NCBI GenBank assembly: GCA_030533445.1
Contig: CM060066.1
Coordinates: forward strand, 248,001-312,000
DNA: 64,000 nucleotides
Reading direction: 5' to 3'
Origin: Cyprinodon diabolis
Lineage: Eukaryota > Chordata > Actinopteri > Cyprinodontiformes > Cyprinodontidae
In this document: positions 45,801-59,759 of the stretch, piece after piece
How the letters are laid out: every line of letters starts with the position of its first letter
Position numbering within the stretch: position 1 is the stretch's first letter
The notes under the pieces: model-generated
What the model saw: only the letters and a program-made list of their open reading frames with translations
What the model was told of the DNA's origin: nothing
The model's database searches: none
Translations under genes and position numbers: made by a program

Positions 45801-48800
45801 AAGCAATAGCAGTGTCAGGCGAGGAATGGATGCCCTGTTGCTCCCGGAACAGAAGAAGACCATAGTAGACCCCGAAGAGGTAAATAACCCAGGATTATTT
45901 CTTTACTTTGGTAATTTTCATTTCAACAAATGTTAAATGTTCACTTTACATTCTAACTTAAAGGTTGGGATGACCATAGATGACTACATCATGCTGGCTC
46001 ATATACCCAAGATCCAAGTAGAGTCAGAGGAAGATTTCACAGGTATCAGACGGAGAAATGAGAGTCCTAGTCCCTGCAGGAACCAAAGACAAAGATCATA
46101 CAGGTTGGTGAATGAGGGGCTTGGTTTTCCTCAAGCATACCTAGAATCAGAACTAAACATGGAGAAGCAGCATTTAGTTCCTATGCTCCACTTATCTGGA
46201 ACAAACTTCCAGAAAACTGTAAAAGTGCGGAAAGCCTGAGTTCCTTTAAATCAAGACTAAAAACACATTTGTTTAGGATTGCCTTCCACTGTTCTAGTTA
46301 AACAGTTCAACAAAAACATCATTAGTCCAACTGTTTTAATATTCTTTTTTGTTTCTGCATTTTTTATTTTATTTATTTTTTTATTTTTTCCTACTTGCTT
46401 CGATTCTCTTTTATCTTCCTGTATTTTAATCATGTAAAGCGCTTTGCATTGTCTTTGTACTGAATTGTGCTATACAAATAAATCTGCCTTGCCTTGCCAA
46501 GCATAGGATTCAGTTCAACTCTATTCAATTCTATTCAGTTTATTTCTATAGCTCCAATTCACATCATGTCATCTGAAGGCACTTTCCAGTTCACCAGATC
46601 ATCCAGTCAGATTGATTCAAATTATTCTATTTAAGGAAAACCAGCTGATTGCATCGACTCATTGACTCTTCAGCAATCCCTCACACTAAGCATGCTTGTA
46701 GCGACAGTGGAGAGGAAAAACTCCCTTTGAACAGGAAGAAACCTCCAGCAGAACCAGGCTCAGTGTGAGCGGCCATCTGCTGAGGCCCACTGGGGTTCAA
46801 GGAGACAGAAGCAGACATATGTTGTGATTTTAAGTTCTTTTCTATTCCCAGCCCGCTGGGAATTTATATTTCCGATACTTTAAGATATTTATTTAATGAC
46901 TCTTGGTCAGACTTGCTGATGGAAATGTAATGAGCATCTGACGAACACATGAACACTAATGTTATATCAGTGTTTAAATCCTTAGTGAATAAAGCTTGTC
47001 TAAGCTTTAGCAACAGCTCAACACATATTCCTGTAGCATAGCGTAGCATGCAGTCCATTCTTAAGCATCAATTAGCGTTGTCTTTACTCAGCAGTAAACA
47101 CACGATATGATTAGCATCATCGAAAGACACATTGCTTGTTCTGTCCCTAATCATGCTATTCTGTCCCTAATCATGCCAGAACTGCAAACCTTTTCCATGT
47201 CCGTTTGGAAAGCTTGAGTTTCATCCAGTTTTGCAGCTCTGCAGTCAGGGACTCATGTCTCAGTCTCACAGCAGGGCATCATGGTTCTCATCCAGTTTGG
47301 CTCTAAAAGTTCTGAAACTCAAGAGAAATGTGTTGCAAAATTTTGTTTGCAGCAGTTTGGTTCTGAAAGGTTCTGACTTATCCTTGATGGTTCTGGGGAT
47401 CTGGTTCCCCTGGGGCCCGCATCTCCACTGTGGGCAACAGTGGGCCCCAGCTTTGAGCGCAGGAGCAGAAGGAGGCAAAAGAGGCTGGAGCAGAAGAGAG
47501 AGAATTCTGTGTGCTCTCTGGTTTTCTGTCCTCACAGGGAGGGGGGTAGGTTTTCACACCTCTGCTGGTTTCCATGTGACTGCCTGTGGTTGCTTTTGCT
47601 GAAAAAGGGGGGGGGCTGCAGAAGTCCCGCAGCTGTTCTTCACCAAAGCTGTGTTTTCTCCTCTGGTCATCCTATCAAGATGAAATATGAAGACTGGTTC
47701 CCAATGGCCAAAAAGTATGATCATGGCATATGGCACAACACATAGAAAAAGAAGCATAGATACAAAAGGCAACTGTCAACCAGCTCCACAGGCGGCCCCG
47801 TCCAGGAAACACACAGCCAGGCAGACGAGCTCCGAGCCAGCTCCCATGTCAGAGGATGAAGAGAGCACATCCAGTTAGTCACAGTCAGAGAAACAGGACT
47901 ACACTGGAAAACAGGCCAAGCTCCAACATCTAGAAACAAAGGTGTTGATGGCAGCAGCACAGCTGATATTTCTCTCCAGGATGGAGTCACAGCCAAACAG
48001 GAACAGACCAGATGAAGCTACTATGAGAAAAAGCAGAGAGAGCAGAAGGTTAGAGATTGAACTAACAGATTCTGCAGAGTGGGAGAATAGAGATAGAATG
48101 AAGCAGAATGATGAAAAAGGGGTCCCTATGTCCTCCAGCAGTCTAAGCCTATAGCAGCAGAACTATAGAGATAGATCAGGATAACCTGAGCCACTCTAAC
48201 TAGAAGCTTTATCAAAAAGGAAAGTTTTAAGCCTAGCCTTAAAAGTAGACAGGGTGTCTGCCTCACGGACTAAAACTGGTAGTTGGTTCCACAGGAGAGG
48301 AGCCTGATAACTAAAAGATCTGCCTCCCATTCTACTTTTAGAAATTCTAGGAACCACTAGTAAACCTGCAGATTGAGAGCGAAGTGCTCTGTTAGGAACA
48401 TAAGGAACAATCAGATCTCTGATATAAGATGGAGCTTGGCCATTTAAGGCTTTATATGTGAGAAGGAGGATTTTAAATTCTATTCTGGATTTAACAGGAA
48501 GCCAATGAAGAGAAGCCAGGATAGGAGAGATATGATCTCTCTTTTTCATTTTCATCAGAACTCTGGCTGCAGCATTTTGGATCAGCTGAAGGCTTTTAAC
48601 TACAGTTTGTGGACTTCCTGATAGTAAAGAATTACAATAGTCCAGCCTTGAAGTAACAAATGCATGGACTAGTTTCTCAGCATCACCCCTGGACAGGAGA
48701 TTGCTCATTTTTGCAATGTTCCTCAGATGAAAGAAGGAAATTCTAGAAACCTCTTTGATCTGGGATTTAAATGACAGATCCTGATCAAAAACAACACCAA

Positions 48801-51800
48801 GATTTTTTACTTTATTATCTGAAATCAGTTTAATCCCATCCAAATGAAGTGACTGACTAATCAGCTTCTTTTTCAGAGACTCTGGTCCAAAGACTATAAC
48901 TTCTGTTTTGTCTGCATTCAGAAGCAGAAAGTTAAGAGTCATCCAGGTTTTTATGTCTTCAGACATGCCTGTAATCTATGTAATGGGTTAGCTTCATCTG
49001 GATTATAGACAGATATAGCTGGGTATCATCAGCATAACAGTGGAAATTAATCCCATGCTGTCTAATAACTCTACCAATTGGGAGCATGTATAAAGTAAAG
49101 AGAATTGGTCCTAGCACTGATCCCTGTGGTACTCCACAGGTAACCTTTGAGCGTGTTGAAGATCTATCATTAACATGAAAAAACTGAATTCGATCAGATA
49201 GATAAGATTTAAACCAGTCTAGAGCTGTTCCTTTAATTCCAACAAAATATTCAAGTCTTTCTAAAAGAATATTATGGTCAACTGTATCAAATGCAGCACT
49301 GAGATCCAACAGGACGAGCACAGATACAAGTCCATTATCTGAGGCCATGAGAATATCATTAGTGACTTTCACCAGAGCTGTTTCAGTGCTATGATGAGCT
49401 CTAAAGCCAGACTGAAACTCTTCAAAAAGTTCATTATGGTGGAAGTGATCGCACACTTGTTTGGCAACTACTTTCTCAAGAATTTTAGATCAGAAAGGAA
49501 GATTGGATATAGGTCTATAATTGACCAAGTCATCTGGGTCAAGAGACGGTTTCTTAAGCAGAGGTTTAATTACAGCAACCTTAAAAGCTTTAGGTACATA
49601 TCCCTGTAACAGAGATAGATTAATCACATCTAAAATGGAGGAGGAGATCAAAGGGAATACCTCCTTAAATAACCTGGTTGGAACTGGATCTAACATCCAA
49701 GTTGAAGGCTTAGATGAAGACAATTTTGCTAACTGAAAGTTCAAAATTTAGTTTAAATTCAGTTTATTTCTATAGCTCCAATTCACATCATGTCATCTCA
49801 GGTCACTTTCCAGTTCAACTAGATCATCCAGTGAGATTGATTAAAAGTTTTCTATCTAAGGAAAACCAGCTGATTGCATCGACTCATTGACTCGAATGCA
49901 AGGATAGCAGCTCTGTAACATGTTGCAAACTTTTCACCAAACCTTGGAGTGAGATTTTGAAAGAATTTGGACAGGCAGCCATGTCAGGGTTAGATGAGGA
50001 CAGGTGCAGTTATTGGTTGGTTAGAGAATTTTCAGAGAATTTCTCTGAAACAAAGTTATAAAATGTTGAATTTTTATAGAACAGTAAATGTTACTGAGTA
50101 ACAATCAGTGATCTGTAGTTATGTGGAAAAACTTTCCTTTTTGCTCAGAATTCATGGTATTTTTTAATATCTAGCTCTCAGCACAGTGAACAGGTTGGCT
50201 TGGTCAAAAATACGGACTGGATATGAACCTGGCATGTCATTATGTGGTAGCACTAAGGTGGTGTGGAAAACACGGACTGGACTTTTATCAGCATGGTATT
50301 TTATATATAAATAAGTGGAATGTAGTTGAGTTTTAATGTCCGTCATTTTTTAGTGTGTAACATTGTGGATAAGCAGTGAGAGCGTGCAAAGGCAGTGAGA
50401 TGCGTGAGTCTCACACCCAATGGGGGAGAACTGACAGCCATGATGTTGGAACCCAAATTAATGCTCTGAACTTCCAGATCAATTAGATCAATGTTTTTTC
50501 TCCCACACTGTTTACAGTTGATGACTGCTGAACTTTAAGAACTGGAAATGTCATGAGAGCTGCACTAAACTAAAGAGAGATAAGTTAAAAAGTGTTTAGC
50601 TTGGAGCCGATTGGGTCCCATATGGGGGAGGGGGGTCGATTGTTGTTGTCAAAGTGGAGATTTTTTACAAACACAAATCTGAAAACTGTGTTAGACGTTT
50701 TCCAGCCTTCAACAATTTTCACTCCTGATGCAGCTGCAGGTATTTCACTGTAAAATGTACTGAAGTTTATTTTCTTTCTAAAGGCATCAAGATGAGACAG
50801 ATATCTATAGTCCAAGACTAAAGTTAGACGAGAGGAGGAGGGGCAGAGAGAGGGGGAGAGACAGAAGAGAAAAATGTCCAGACCTTGAAAGTGGACGATC
50901 GTCACGGAGACCGTCTGCTGGTTCCCTTCATGCACAGGTAAAAGAAAAGTCAGCAGGGTCGTCCTTCAAAATGTTCAACCAGTGAAAATCTTATTTTTTC
51001 TTTCGACTAAGACCTCCGATCAAAATGGAAGGCAGCGATCTTTGAAAGTTAGGGAGCGATCTCATCCTGAGCGCCTGCAGACGCAGGTGAGTTTCCTTAA
51101 ATCATTAAATTTATTACATTCCCATGACGCCTGAAAGCATCCGTCACCTTCCTGTCCCTGAAGCTCACAGCAGAATAAAAAGGCATCAGTCTGTTTTAGA
51201 GCAACATGTGAATAAGTTTAATTATTAGTAATGGATCCAAGAATAGATGGAAAACAGCTTGTTTCTCTGGAGAACTGAGGTAAGTTTTTAGCACTTTTTA
51301 AAAGAAGCTGACAGTTTGAAACTGATGGCTATAAAAACTGAAACCACATTAAAGATGTTACTGTGGAGGATGATGAGTATCAACCCTTCTAAGGACGTTT
51401 CTGAATAAAATGCTAAGATGCCGTGACCAAGCTTCTGTGGCTTCCTCTTCCCTTTGCATGCCGTGTTTTACTTCCCTTCTAACTTCTGTTTATCTGTCGT
51501 TGCCTCATGCTATTCGGACCCAACATCTTGCTTGGTGAGTATATCCGGGTGGCCGAACACTATCTGCTTGCTCTCAGACTGAGTCATTCTCCTTTTGTCC
51601 ACAGTGATGATCGCTGTTCACACGAGCTACTAATCTTCCCGTTTTATTTCCTCCTTTATAACTTTTCTTTATAGAGCGTTAAGAGTCTGTCACCTTCATG
51701 CATGTTTCAGGCTGCAGCAGCGAAGCCAGTTGGGTCCGTTTGTCTGCTTGTCGGTTTCCGTTTCCTTTAGTTTCAATGAGACTTAAACCACAGACGACTT

Positions 51801-54800
51801 TCTAACCGTCTGCCTCCAACTGCAGATGGTGCCTGTTGAAGGGCTGGATGTCCAGGCTGGACCAACAAGGCAAGGTAAGGACCTTCATTCCTCCTGTCAG
51901 AAGGTTTGAACTTAGAGAAGACGACAAAATGTTTCTTCTATGCTCTTTTTAGGCAACACACCATGACTGATGAGCTTAGTTTCAGTACAGGAAGTTATTT
52001 CTCATCAGGGGTTAGAAGTGCAGCTCTACAAGCTGTATTCATCCTAAAAACTATTTTAAAGTGTTTATTCACCATAAAGACCAAAGCTACCGGCGGGTGG
52101 GACGCCTGATTTAGACAAAATAAAAACATTGTTCAAGTCACAGTTAAACAGATTTGAAAACCTCATTATCGCTAGGATCAAATACCTCAAACTTTGTGTC
52201 ATTTAAACATAAACTTTATCAACCAGAAGACATGAGAACATCAGACTGAACCTAAAACAGCCTGAAAGGGGGGCAGAGCAGACTGTACCTCTGACCAATA
52301 GGGTGTGATTTGTTTTTCCATCGTCTGCTGGAGAACCAGCGTTAGAAGCAGGAATCTAGAAAAGCTTGACCAGATAATGAAGAAGGGCGGCTCTAACCGG
52401 AGGACTCCTCCTGAATAAATAAAGTTATGCACAGCCGTCAGGAAACTCTTCATGAGAAGTATCTTCTGTCAGAGGCTTCTTTGAGCCATTGTAATACTGA
52501 CCTCTACAGATATCCTTCCCCCTAGGCCCTAAAGATCTATGACTCTAGAAAACACTAGAATGATTTTTAAGATTTCATTTCTTTCTGCCATGAATAATGT
52601 TATTTTAATTGTTTAAATGTGATGATTTTGAAGAGTGCAAAGATCATGTAACCAAGTTTTATGAAGTCTATATCTCCTGACCTTCTACAGTGGACCAGGC
52701 ACTGGTTTGTCCTTGGTGATACTTGCCTCAGATACTATAGAGATTCGGAGGCTGAAGAGGTAAGACATGTCACCAAAACTGCCAATCACAGCAACCTGCA
52801 AAAGTATCCATGTCCCTCAAAACTGTAACCTATTTGATTACTTTAAAACCAAGAAAAAACATAATGTTAGAGGAACGGAGAAAGAAGTTCTGTTTGCTGT
52901 TGCAATATTTGCAGCACGGTACTAAAGTCCTACTGAAGCCAAGACTCAGAGGATTAAAACGAACAGATCTGGGGTAGCAGGGAATACCAATCACCACCAA
53001 TCACATTTCCATTCCTTAAAGTGCAGCAGTGATCAAATAAAGCAGTGCGGGAGAAAAAGACGCACTGATCTGCAAGTTTAGAGCATTAATATAAAAGGTG
53101 CAGATATGCAGTAATTTGGTTTGGTGTCATCAGTGAGATGCAGAGTCTGTGATTTAGAGTTTCATCAGTGTGATGGCGGTGGGGAAGAAGCTGCTGCAGA
53201 ACCTGCTGGTCCTGCATTGAATGCTGTGAAGCCTCTTCCCAGAGGGCAGCAGGGAGAACAGTCCATGGTGGGGGGGTGAGGGGTCATTGATGATGTCACG
53301 GGCTCGGGACACGCAGCGCTGGGATGAAATGTCTTTAATGGAGGGAAGAGGAGCCCCCATGTTCCTCTCTGCTGTTCTCACCTTCTTCCAGTCTGAGGCG
53401 CTGCAGCCTCCACACCACACAGTGAGACAGCTGCTCAGAACGCTCTCTATGGTGCTTCTGGAGAAGGTGGGGAGGATGGGGGGGGCAGGTGGGCTCTCCT
53501 CATCCTCTGCAGGAAGTCCAAGCGCTTCTGGGCCCTTTGGACCAGTGAGGTGGTGTTTCCATTCCAGGTGAGGGTGTCTGTGATGCGCACCCCCAGGACA
53601 TTTTCAGGACACCACCTGGAAAACGACTTGCAGCTAAACATGTCATCACTGGTCAGATCAGGGAGGGGACCAGAGAAAATTACCGAGTCCCACATTGTTT
53701 TAGCAAACTTACACATCGAAGCAACACTAATTTTAGTGACCTCCGATCGGCGTAACCGGGTGTCATTACCGCCAGCGTGAATAACAATCTTACCGGATAT
53801 TTATGCTTATTATTAATTAGCGCGTCATAACGTTTGGTGAAAAATCACGTCACACTCATCAGGTTGTTTTTAACTTTGACACATAGAAAGACATGAAATA
53901 AACCTGTTTGTAATGTTTTATGGGTGTGAATACTTTTATCTATTGGTTTTCTTTGGGCTGTAGGCCTAAGAATAAAATCCCTTCTCCTTCTGAAGTTAGA
54001 TGACTTGGATGGAGAGATCGACCTGACGTCCTGTCTGAGCGTGTCCGAATGTGACGCAGAGAAAAACTACGGACTCCAGATTCAGGTTCCTTCTTAGTTT
54101 CTAAAGTTTATCTTTGATCAAATCAAAGAAAATTCATAAAGATGTTTCTATTTTCTGCATTCACACATAGATCATTAGTACCTCGTGTTTAACTGTTCAT
54201 GTTCTGCTTCCCTTTCAGACAAAAGGAGCTGCGTTCACTCTCTCTGCTGTAACATCCAGGACTCGTCGGACCTGGATTAGGTCCCTGAGGAACGCCATCA
54301 AGAACAACACGCAGTGAGTTTCAGCTTCAAGCTGGCTTCAAGCTGGCGGCAGCCGGGGCTAACGTCAGCCCGTCTCCGGCAGACGGGGCTAACATCAGCC
54401 CGTCTCCGGCAGACGGGGCTAACATCAGCCCGTCTCCGGCAGACGGGGCTAACGTCAGCCCGTCTCCGGCAGACGGGGCTAACGTCAGCCCGTCTGCGGC
54501 AGCCGGCGCTAACGTCAGCCCGTCTGCGGCAGCCGGCGCTAACGTCAGCCCGTCTGCGGCAGCCGGGGCTAACGTCAGCCCGTCTGCGGCAGCCGGGGCT
54601 AACGTCAGCCCGTCTGCGGCAGCCGGCGCTAACGTCAGCCCGTCTGCGGCAGCCGGCGCTAACGTCAGCCCGTCTGCGGCAGCCGGGGCTAACGTCAGCC
54701 CGTCTGCGGCAGTGGGCGCTAACGTCAGCACGTTTGCGGCAGCCGGCGCTAACGTCAGCCCGTCTGCGGCAGCCGGCGCTAACGTCAGCCCGTCTGCGGC

Positions 54801-57800
54801 AGCCGGCGCTAACGTCAGCCCGTCTGCGGCAGCCGGGGCTAACGTCAGCCCGTCTGCGGCAGTGGGCGCTAACGTCAGCACGTCTGCGGCAGCCGGGGCT
54901 AACGTCAGCACGTTTGTGGCAGCCGGGGCTAACGTCAGCACGTCTGTGGCAGCCGGGGCTAACGTCAGCCCGTCTGCGGCAGCCGGGGCTAACGTCAGCA
55001 CGTCTGCGGCAGCTAAGGCTAACGTCAGCACGTCTGCGGCAGCGGGCGCTAACGTCAGCCCGTCTGCGGCAGCCGGGGCTAACGTCAGCCCGTCTGCGGC
55101 AGTCGGGGCTAACGTCAGCACGTCTGCGGCAGACGGGGCTAACATCAGCCCGTCTCCGGCAAACAAACTATAGCATCTTCACTGGTTGCTTTGTCCCCTC
55201 AGACCATAACGTCATTCATGCATCATTCATCTTTAAGTGGACCTTGACTCGGAAGCTAAAACGTTAGCATCAGCATCCAAATCAACATTTCACTTTAAAG
55301 GTCTTTATTTCTCCTGCAACCTCTAAGACCTTCAGGAAATCTAAATCAGCCTCCGAACAGAAATAATTAATTCCTAATAATTAATTAGGAAGGATAAAAT
55401 TTGTGGAAATTGGATAATTTTCTATCAAAATTTTCTCATTTTCCTTTTTGAATGATAACTTCATTCAGGTTAAAATACATCTATTAATCCATCAATAAAA
55501 AGCCAGTTGCTTTAAGCTAAGGCAGTCAAATGGGAGAAGGGAGCAGAAGCTTTCAGTGATTGGTTGGCCAGTGTGTCTTTATGTGTAACTCTACTCTCAT
55601 TCCCAATCTGACTTTAGCCTATCAGATTCCAGCAGTGAGAAAGAGAAGCCCCGCCCCCGGAGGCTGTCGCCATGCCAACAGCCAGCTCGTTTCCCCTGTA
55701 AGGACTCCAGCGCTGCAGCAGCCATCCCCAGCAGAGACCCGGCCATAGGCGGCCGTCCAGGGAGAGACCTGTCTCCGTCCACTCAGAGGGAACAGGGGGA
55801 GGGCTGGGACCGTGAGCAGGCCAAGAGACTGGAAGAGAGGAATACGTGGTTCGAGGAAGGGGTCCTTCTTAGTGAGATGAGCAGCAGGTGGGACTCCATG
55901 AAGCTGAAAAAGGGCAGTGTTCCCGTCCCGGTTAATGAAGCCGTTGACTCTGAAGTCAACAAGAAATGGACAGAGTTTGAGACCTCATTCAGGGACACAA
56001 GCGTCCATTCTCTCATTGGTGACCAGGCCTATCAGTCAAAGTCTCCAGACATGTCAGAGTCTCTAGTTAGCTCTCAGACTAATCAGCCATGCCCAGATCA
56101 GGTCAACCAGACATCAGTGACCTCCTCAGGCATGGCTCTTCCCTCCGTAAATAACCATATCCTTCAAACTAACCAGGCTGAAGCTCAGAAAGAGGTAAGC
56201 TAACGATTCCTTCAGGGCAAAAGAAACTGTGCTCCTCCTAATGTTTGAGGCAAATCAACCTCCCGAACTAACTCTCTTCAAAAGCAGGTTGAAAGCACCA
56301 TGGGGGTGGATGTGGACAGTCCCTGCGGCCCTGGAGCTCCATGTAGGGCCAAGCTGGAAGCCATAGAAGTAGCCCATCGAAAGGAGCTGCAGGCGCTGCA
56401 GGAGAAGCATTCCAGGGAGAAGAGGGAGCTGCAGGAGGAGAGAGATCATAAGCTGCAGCAGGAGAGTCAGGCAGCTGCTAAGGGTCAGCCAACAAGCGCT
56501 GAAGGATGCTCTATGCTCAGGAACCAGGTCGCCTGCGTGTGTGTTGCGGTTAATGCAGATATGCTCCGCCCCCTTCTGCAGACACTCTGCAGCACCTTTG
56601 CAAAACTGTAGGTGACCACAGACGCAGGCCTCTGATTGGTCAATTCTACATCCGCTCTATGCGTATTTCCTGTTTGGTTCCTTACCGGCTTGTTCTGTTT
56701 GTCTGGCCGCCATTACGGAAAATGACTGGTGAAGATGGAGCAGCTAGCAGAGCGAGGTGCGCGAGAACGCTGGGACCCTTTTCCCTCACTTCCTCACCGC
56801 CTCGGCCGTATCTAGACCCACAGCTAGTACCTGATTGGCCCTCTGTGGCGTGGAATAACATAGCGCAGACCATGCTTCAATATTGGGCAGAAATCAAAAA
56901 TATCTGCGACTCACTGCTGGACGATAACCAGACCTTTAGGCCCGATGGGATTTATTGCCCCATTTCCAGATCAATCGCCTGAAGAAAGTCACAGTTTTTG
57001 AAACATCTTTAAAATCGATGTAAATCGTAATCCTAACCAACCAATGATATTGAGGGACAGATATTTGGTCTCCATCACAGTTTATGTGCCTGAAAATAGC
57101 CTCGACCATAAAACCCTCTGAGATCAAAGATGGAAGAAGCTCCACTTCTGGTTTTATCCTTGAATTCTGATGAAGCCGCTGCAGAATAAGGAAAGTTCAA
57201 ACTGGCATTGCTGGAAATGAGGTTCCGTCAACAAACTGGAACCTGTAGAATAATAGGATGTTATGGAAGTTGATGTAAAAATATTATGTCCATCACATAC
57301 CTGTGTTTGTGGAGCATCATCTGGAGGAGGAGTCCACTGTTAGCTTGTTTTCTCTCATGTCTTGTTAATAAGAAGTCGGCGTAATGATTCGTCCGGTTCT
57401 TTTCTTGATGCGGTTAAAAAGCGAGCAGACAGCGCCCCCTACTGCTTCAGGAACTACAGTGATGCAAAATGTGGAAAGTTTTAGTTCCTTCTGGGATAAC
57501 TGGGGATGTTTAAGTGGTTTATGGTCCCAGAGAGGCGTGCAGAGCGTGGCGTGCAGAGTGCGGCGTGCAGAGCGCGGTGCGCGGCGGCATCGCTGTAACC
57601 GACCAATGATTGTGATCATGGTAATAAATCCTGGTTTCCTGAGGGACTATGAAACCAATCATTTCACTAATTATTCCTGGAATCAGAGCCGACTTTTCTT
57701 AAAACTGTGCATCAGCTCTTCATGACCGTTTGCTGACTGATGAACTTCTTTTCATCAAAGCTCTGGAGGTGCTGAAAGCAGGTCACAGGGAGGAGTTGGA

Positions 57801-59696
57801 AAGAGAAGCAGCGAAGACGAGAAGGCTTCATGGTGGTGCAGCAGCTTCCTCTTACAGACCTCACATGTATGTTTATTCTAAGCTCTCTCTTCTGCTGTGA
57901 TGAAACTACTTCCTCCAGCTCAACAATAAGATGTTCCTTACTCTGTAACCAACCTCTATGTACATTTATCTACATCAGGCCAGAGGCAGAGGTGTTGCAC
58001 AGCGAGTTAAACGTGCTTTCAGAACGCTACTCTGAGAAGTGCCTGGAGCTGAGAGGCTCTGAGCAGAACAGCCTGAGCCTGGACACCCAGCTGGAGCAGA
58101 AGAAGAGAGAGATGGAGCAGCTCCAGAGGGAAAACCAGGTAGCTACACATCACCTGGTTATTCCTCTCTTTACTGCATAAAGCAGGGATATTTACCCTCC
58201 CAACATGTCACCATGGTAACAAAGGGTTCCTCTTTCCAGGAGCTGAAGGCTAAGCTTGCAGAGGAAATCAGTCGAATGAGATTTTTCATTACGGGTCAAA
58301 GGTCAGATGTGGTCTCACTTTGCAAAACTGAGGCGGCTCCTTCGGATTTAGAGGTACTAAAACTTTTTTCTCCAGTGAAACTTTACCTCAGTGAATAATC
58401 TCAGAACTTTACCTCCGTGAATAATCTCAGAACTTTACCTCCGTGAATAATCTCAGAACTTTACCTCCGTGAATAATCTCAGAACTTTACCTCCGTGAAT
58501 AATCTCAGAACTTTACCTCCGTGAATAATCTCAGAACCTCCGTGAATAATCTCAGAACTTTACCTCCGTGAATAATCTCAGAACTTTACCTCCGTGAATA
58601 ATCTCAGAACTTTACCTCCGTGAATAATCTCAGAACTTTACCTCCGTGAATAATCTCAGAACTTTACCTCCGTGAATAATCTCAGAACTTTACCTCAGTG
58701 AATAATCTCAGAACTTTACCTCCGTGAATAATCTCAGAACTTTACCTCCGTGAATAATCTCAGAACTTTACCTCCGTGAATAATCTCAGAACTTTACCTC
58801 CGTGAATAATCTCAGAACTTTACCTCCGTGAATAATCTCAGAACTTTACCTCCGTGAATAATCTCAGAACTTTACCTCCGTGAATAATCTCAGAACTTTA
58901 CCTCCGTGAATAATCTCAGAACTTTACCTCCGTGAATAATCTCAGAACTTTACCTCCGTGAATAATCTCAGAACTTTACCTCAGTGAATAATCTCAGAAC
59001 TTTACCTCCGTGAATAATCTCAGAATCGGACTGATGTCTAAACAAATTCACCATGAAGACGTCCCACCAGTTTAAAACTGCTGAATCCATTTCCTGCCTT
59101 CATATGAATCCCTCCTTATTTGTATTTATGTGGTCAGTGACATCCTACCGTTATATGGCGCCACCTCCTGGTGGAGATGATGTATGACGTTCCTGTTGGA
59201 GCAGATTAAACATGGAAGTTTCTCCTTTTAACATTGTTTAAAAAAAGCTTACTGATTTGATCATTAAAGCTGATATTTGATCATTTTCACATGTTCAATG
59301 TAAAAATGAAAGAATATAAAGTCTTTATCATTTTTCTGTTTGATTCCCAAAGCAAAGCAAAAAAATAGACACTAACCAAAACCTGGTTGCATGAGCTGCC
59401 ACATTATGAACCGCATTACGTTAAATCATTTAACAACTTCAAAGTTAGATCTTATAACCTGAACCATTTGGAATGACCAAAATAAGCGGCTATAAACGTA
59501 GAAAAAAATCACATTAAAGTCTAAAATCAGGCCAGACAACAATTAGCAACTTAAAAGCAGTTTTTTAGCAGAATTAATGAGAAATAATTTGTTTTGTCTT
59601 TCAGACATTATTGAGAGCAAAGGAAAACGAGATCCAGTATCTTAAAAAAGAAATCAGCTGTCTGCAAAATGAAGTACACGTGCTGATGCAGGTATA

Positions 59697-59759
<63 letters not shown>

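Larger units (their letters stand above)
46504..49744 (-). mobile_element. L2-like LINE, copy 3, with LTR-like insert
   Basis: 3' UTR in two pieces (46504-46819 and 47741-48170), ORF2 C-terminus 48196-48966, RT 48959-49456 and 49490-49744. 5'-truncated near 49744. The 3' UTR is split by a 921-bp insert. Confidence 0.9.

Noticed and set aside
51826..51874. triobp exon 8 beginning at the CTGCAG acceptor with frame [12 protein letters not shown]
   Set aside because: That frame does not give the PH-domain start; the [12 protein letters not shown] frame does. The acceptor could still serve another isoform.
54314..55267. 317-, 279- and 153-codon ORFs on both strands
   Set aside because: They are the 30-bp minisatellite read in several frames inside a triobp intron.
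56659..56982. 107-codon ORF in triobp intron 13
   Set aside because: No family resemblance, does not fit exon phases 13 to 14, and no acceptor/donor pair is convincing.
58386..59026. Regular 26-bp repeats, CRISPR-like at first sight
   Set aside because: Units are contiguous with no unique spacers, in a vertebrate intron. The same holds for the 32-bp array at 14538.
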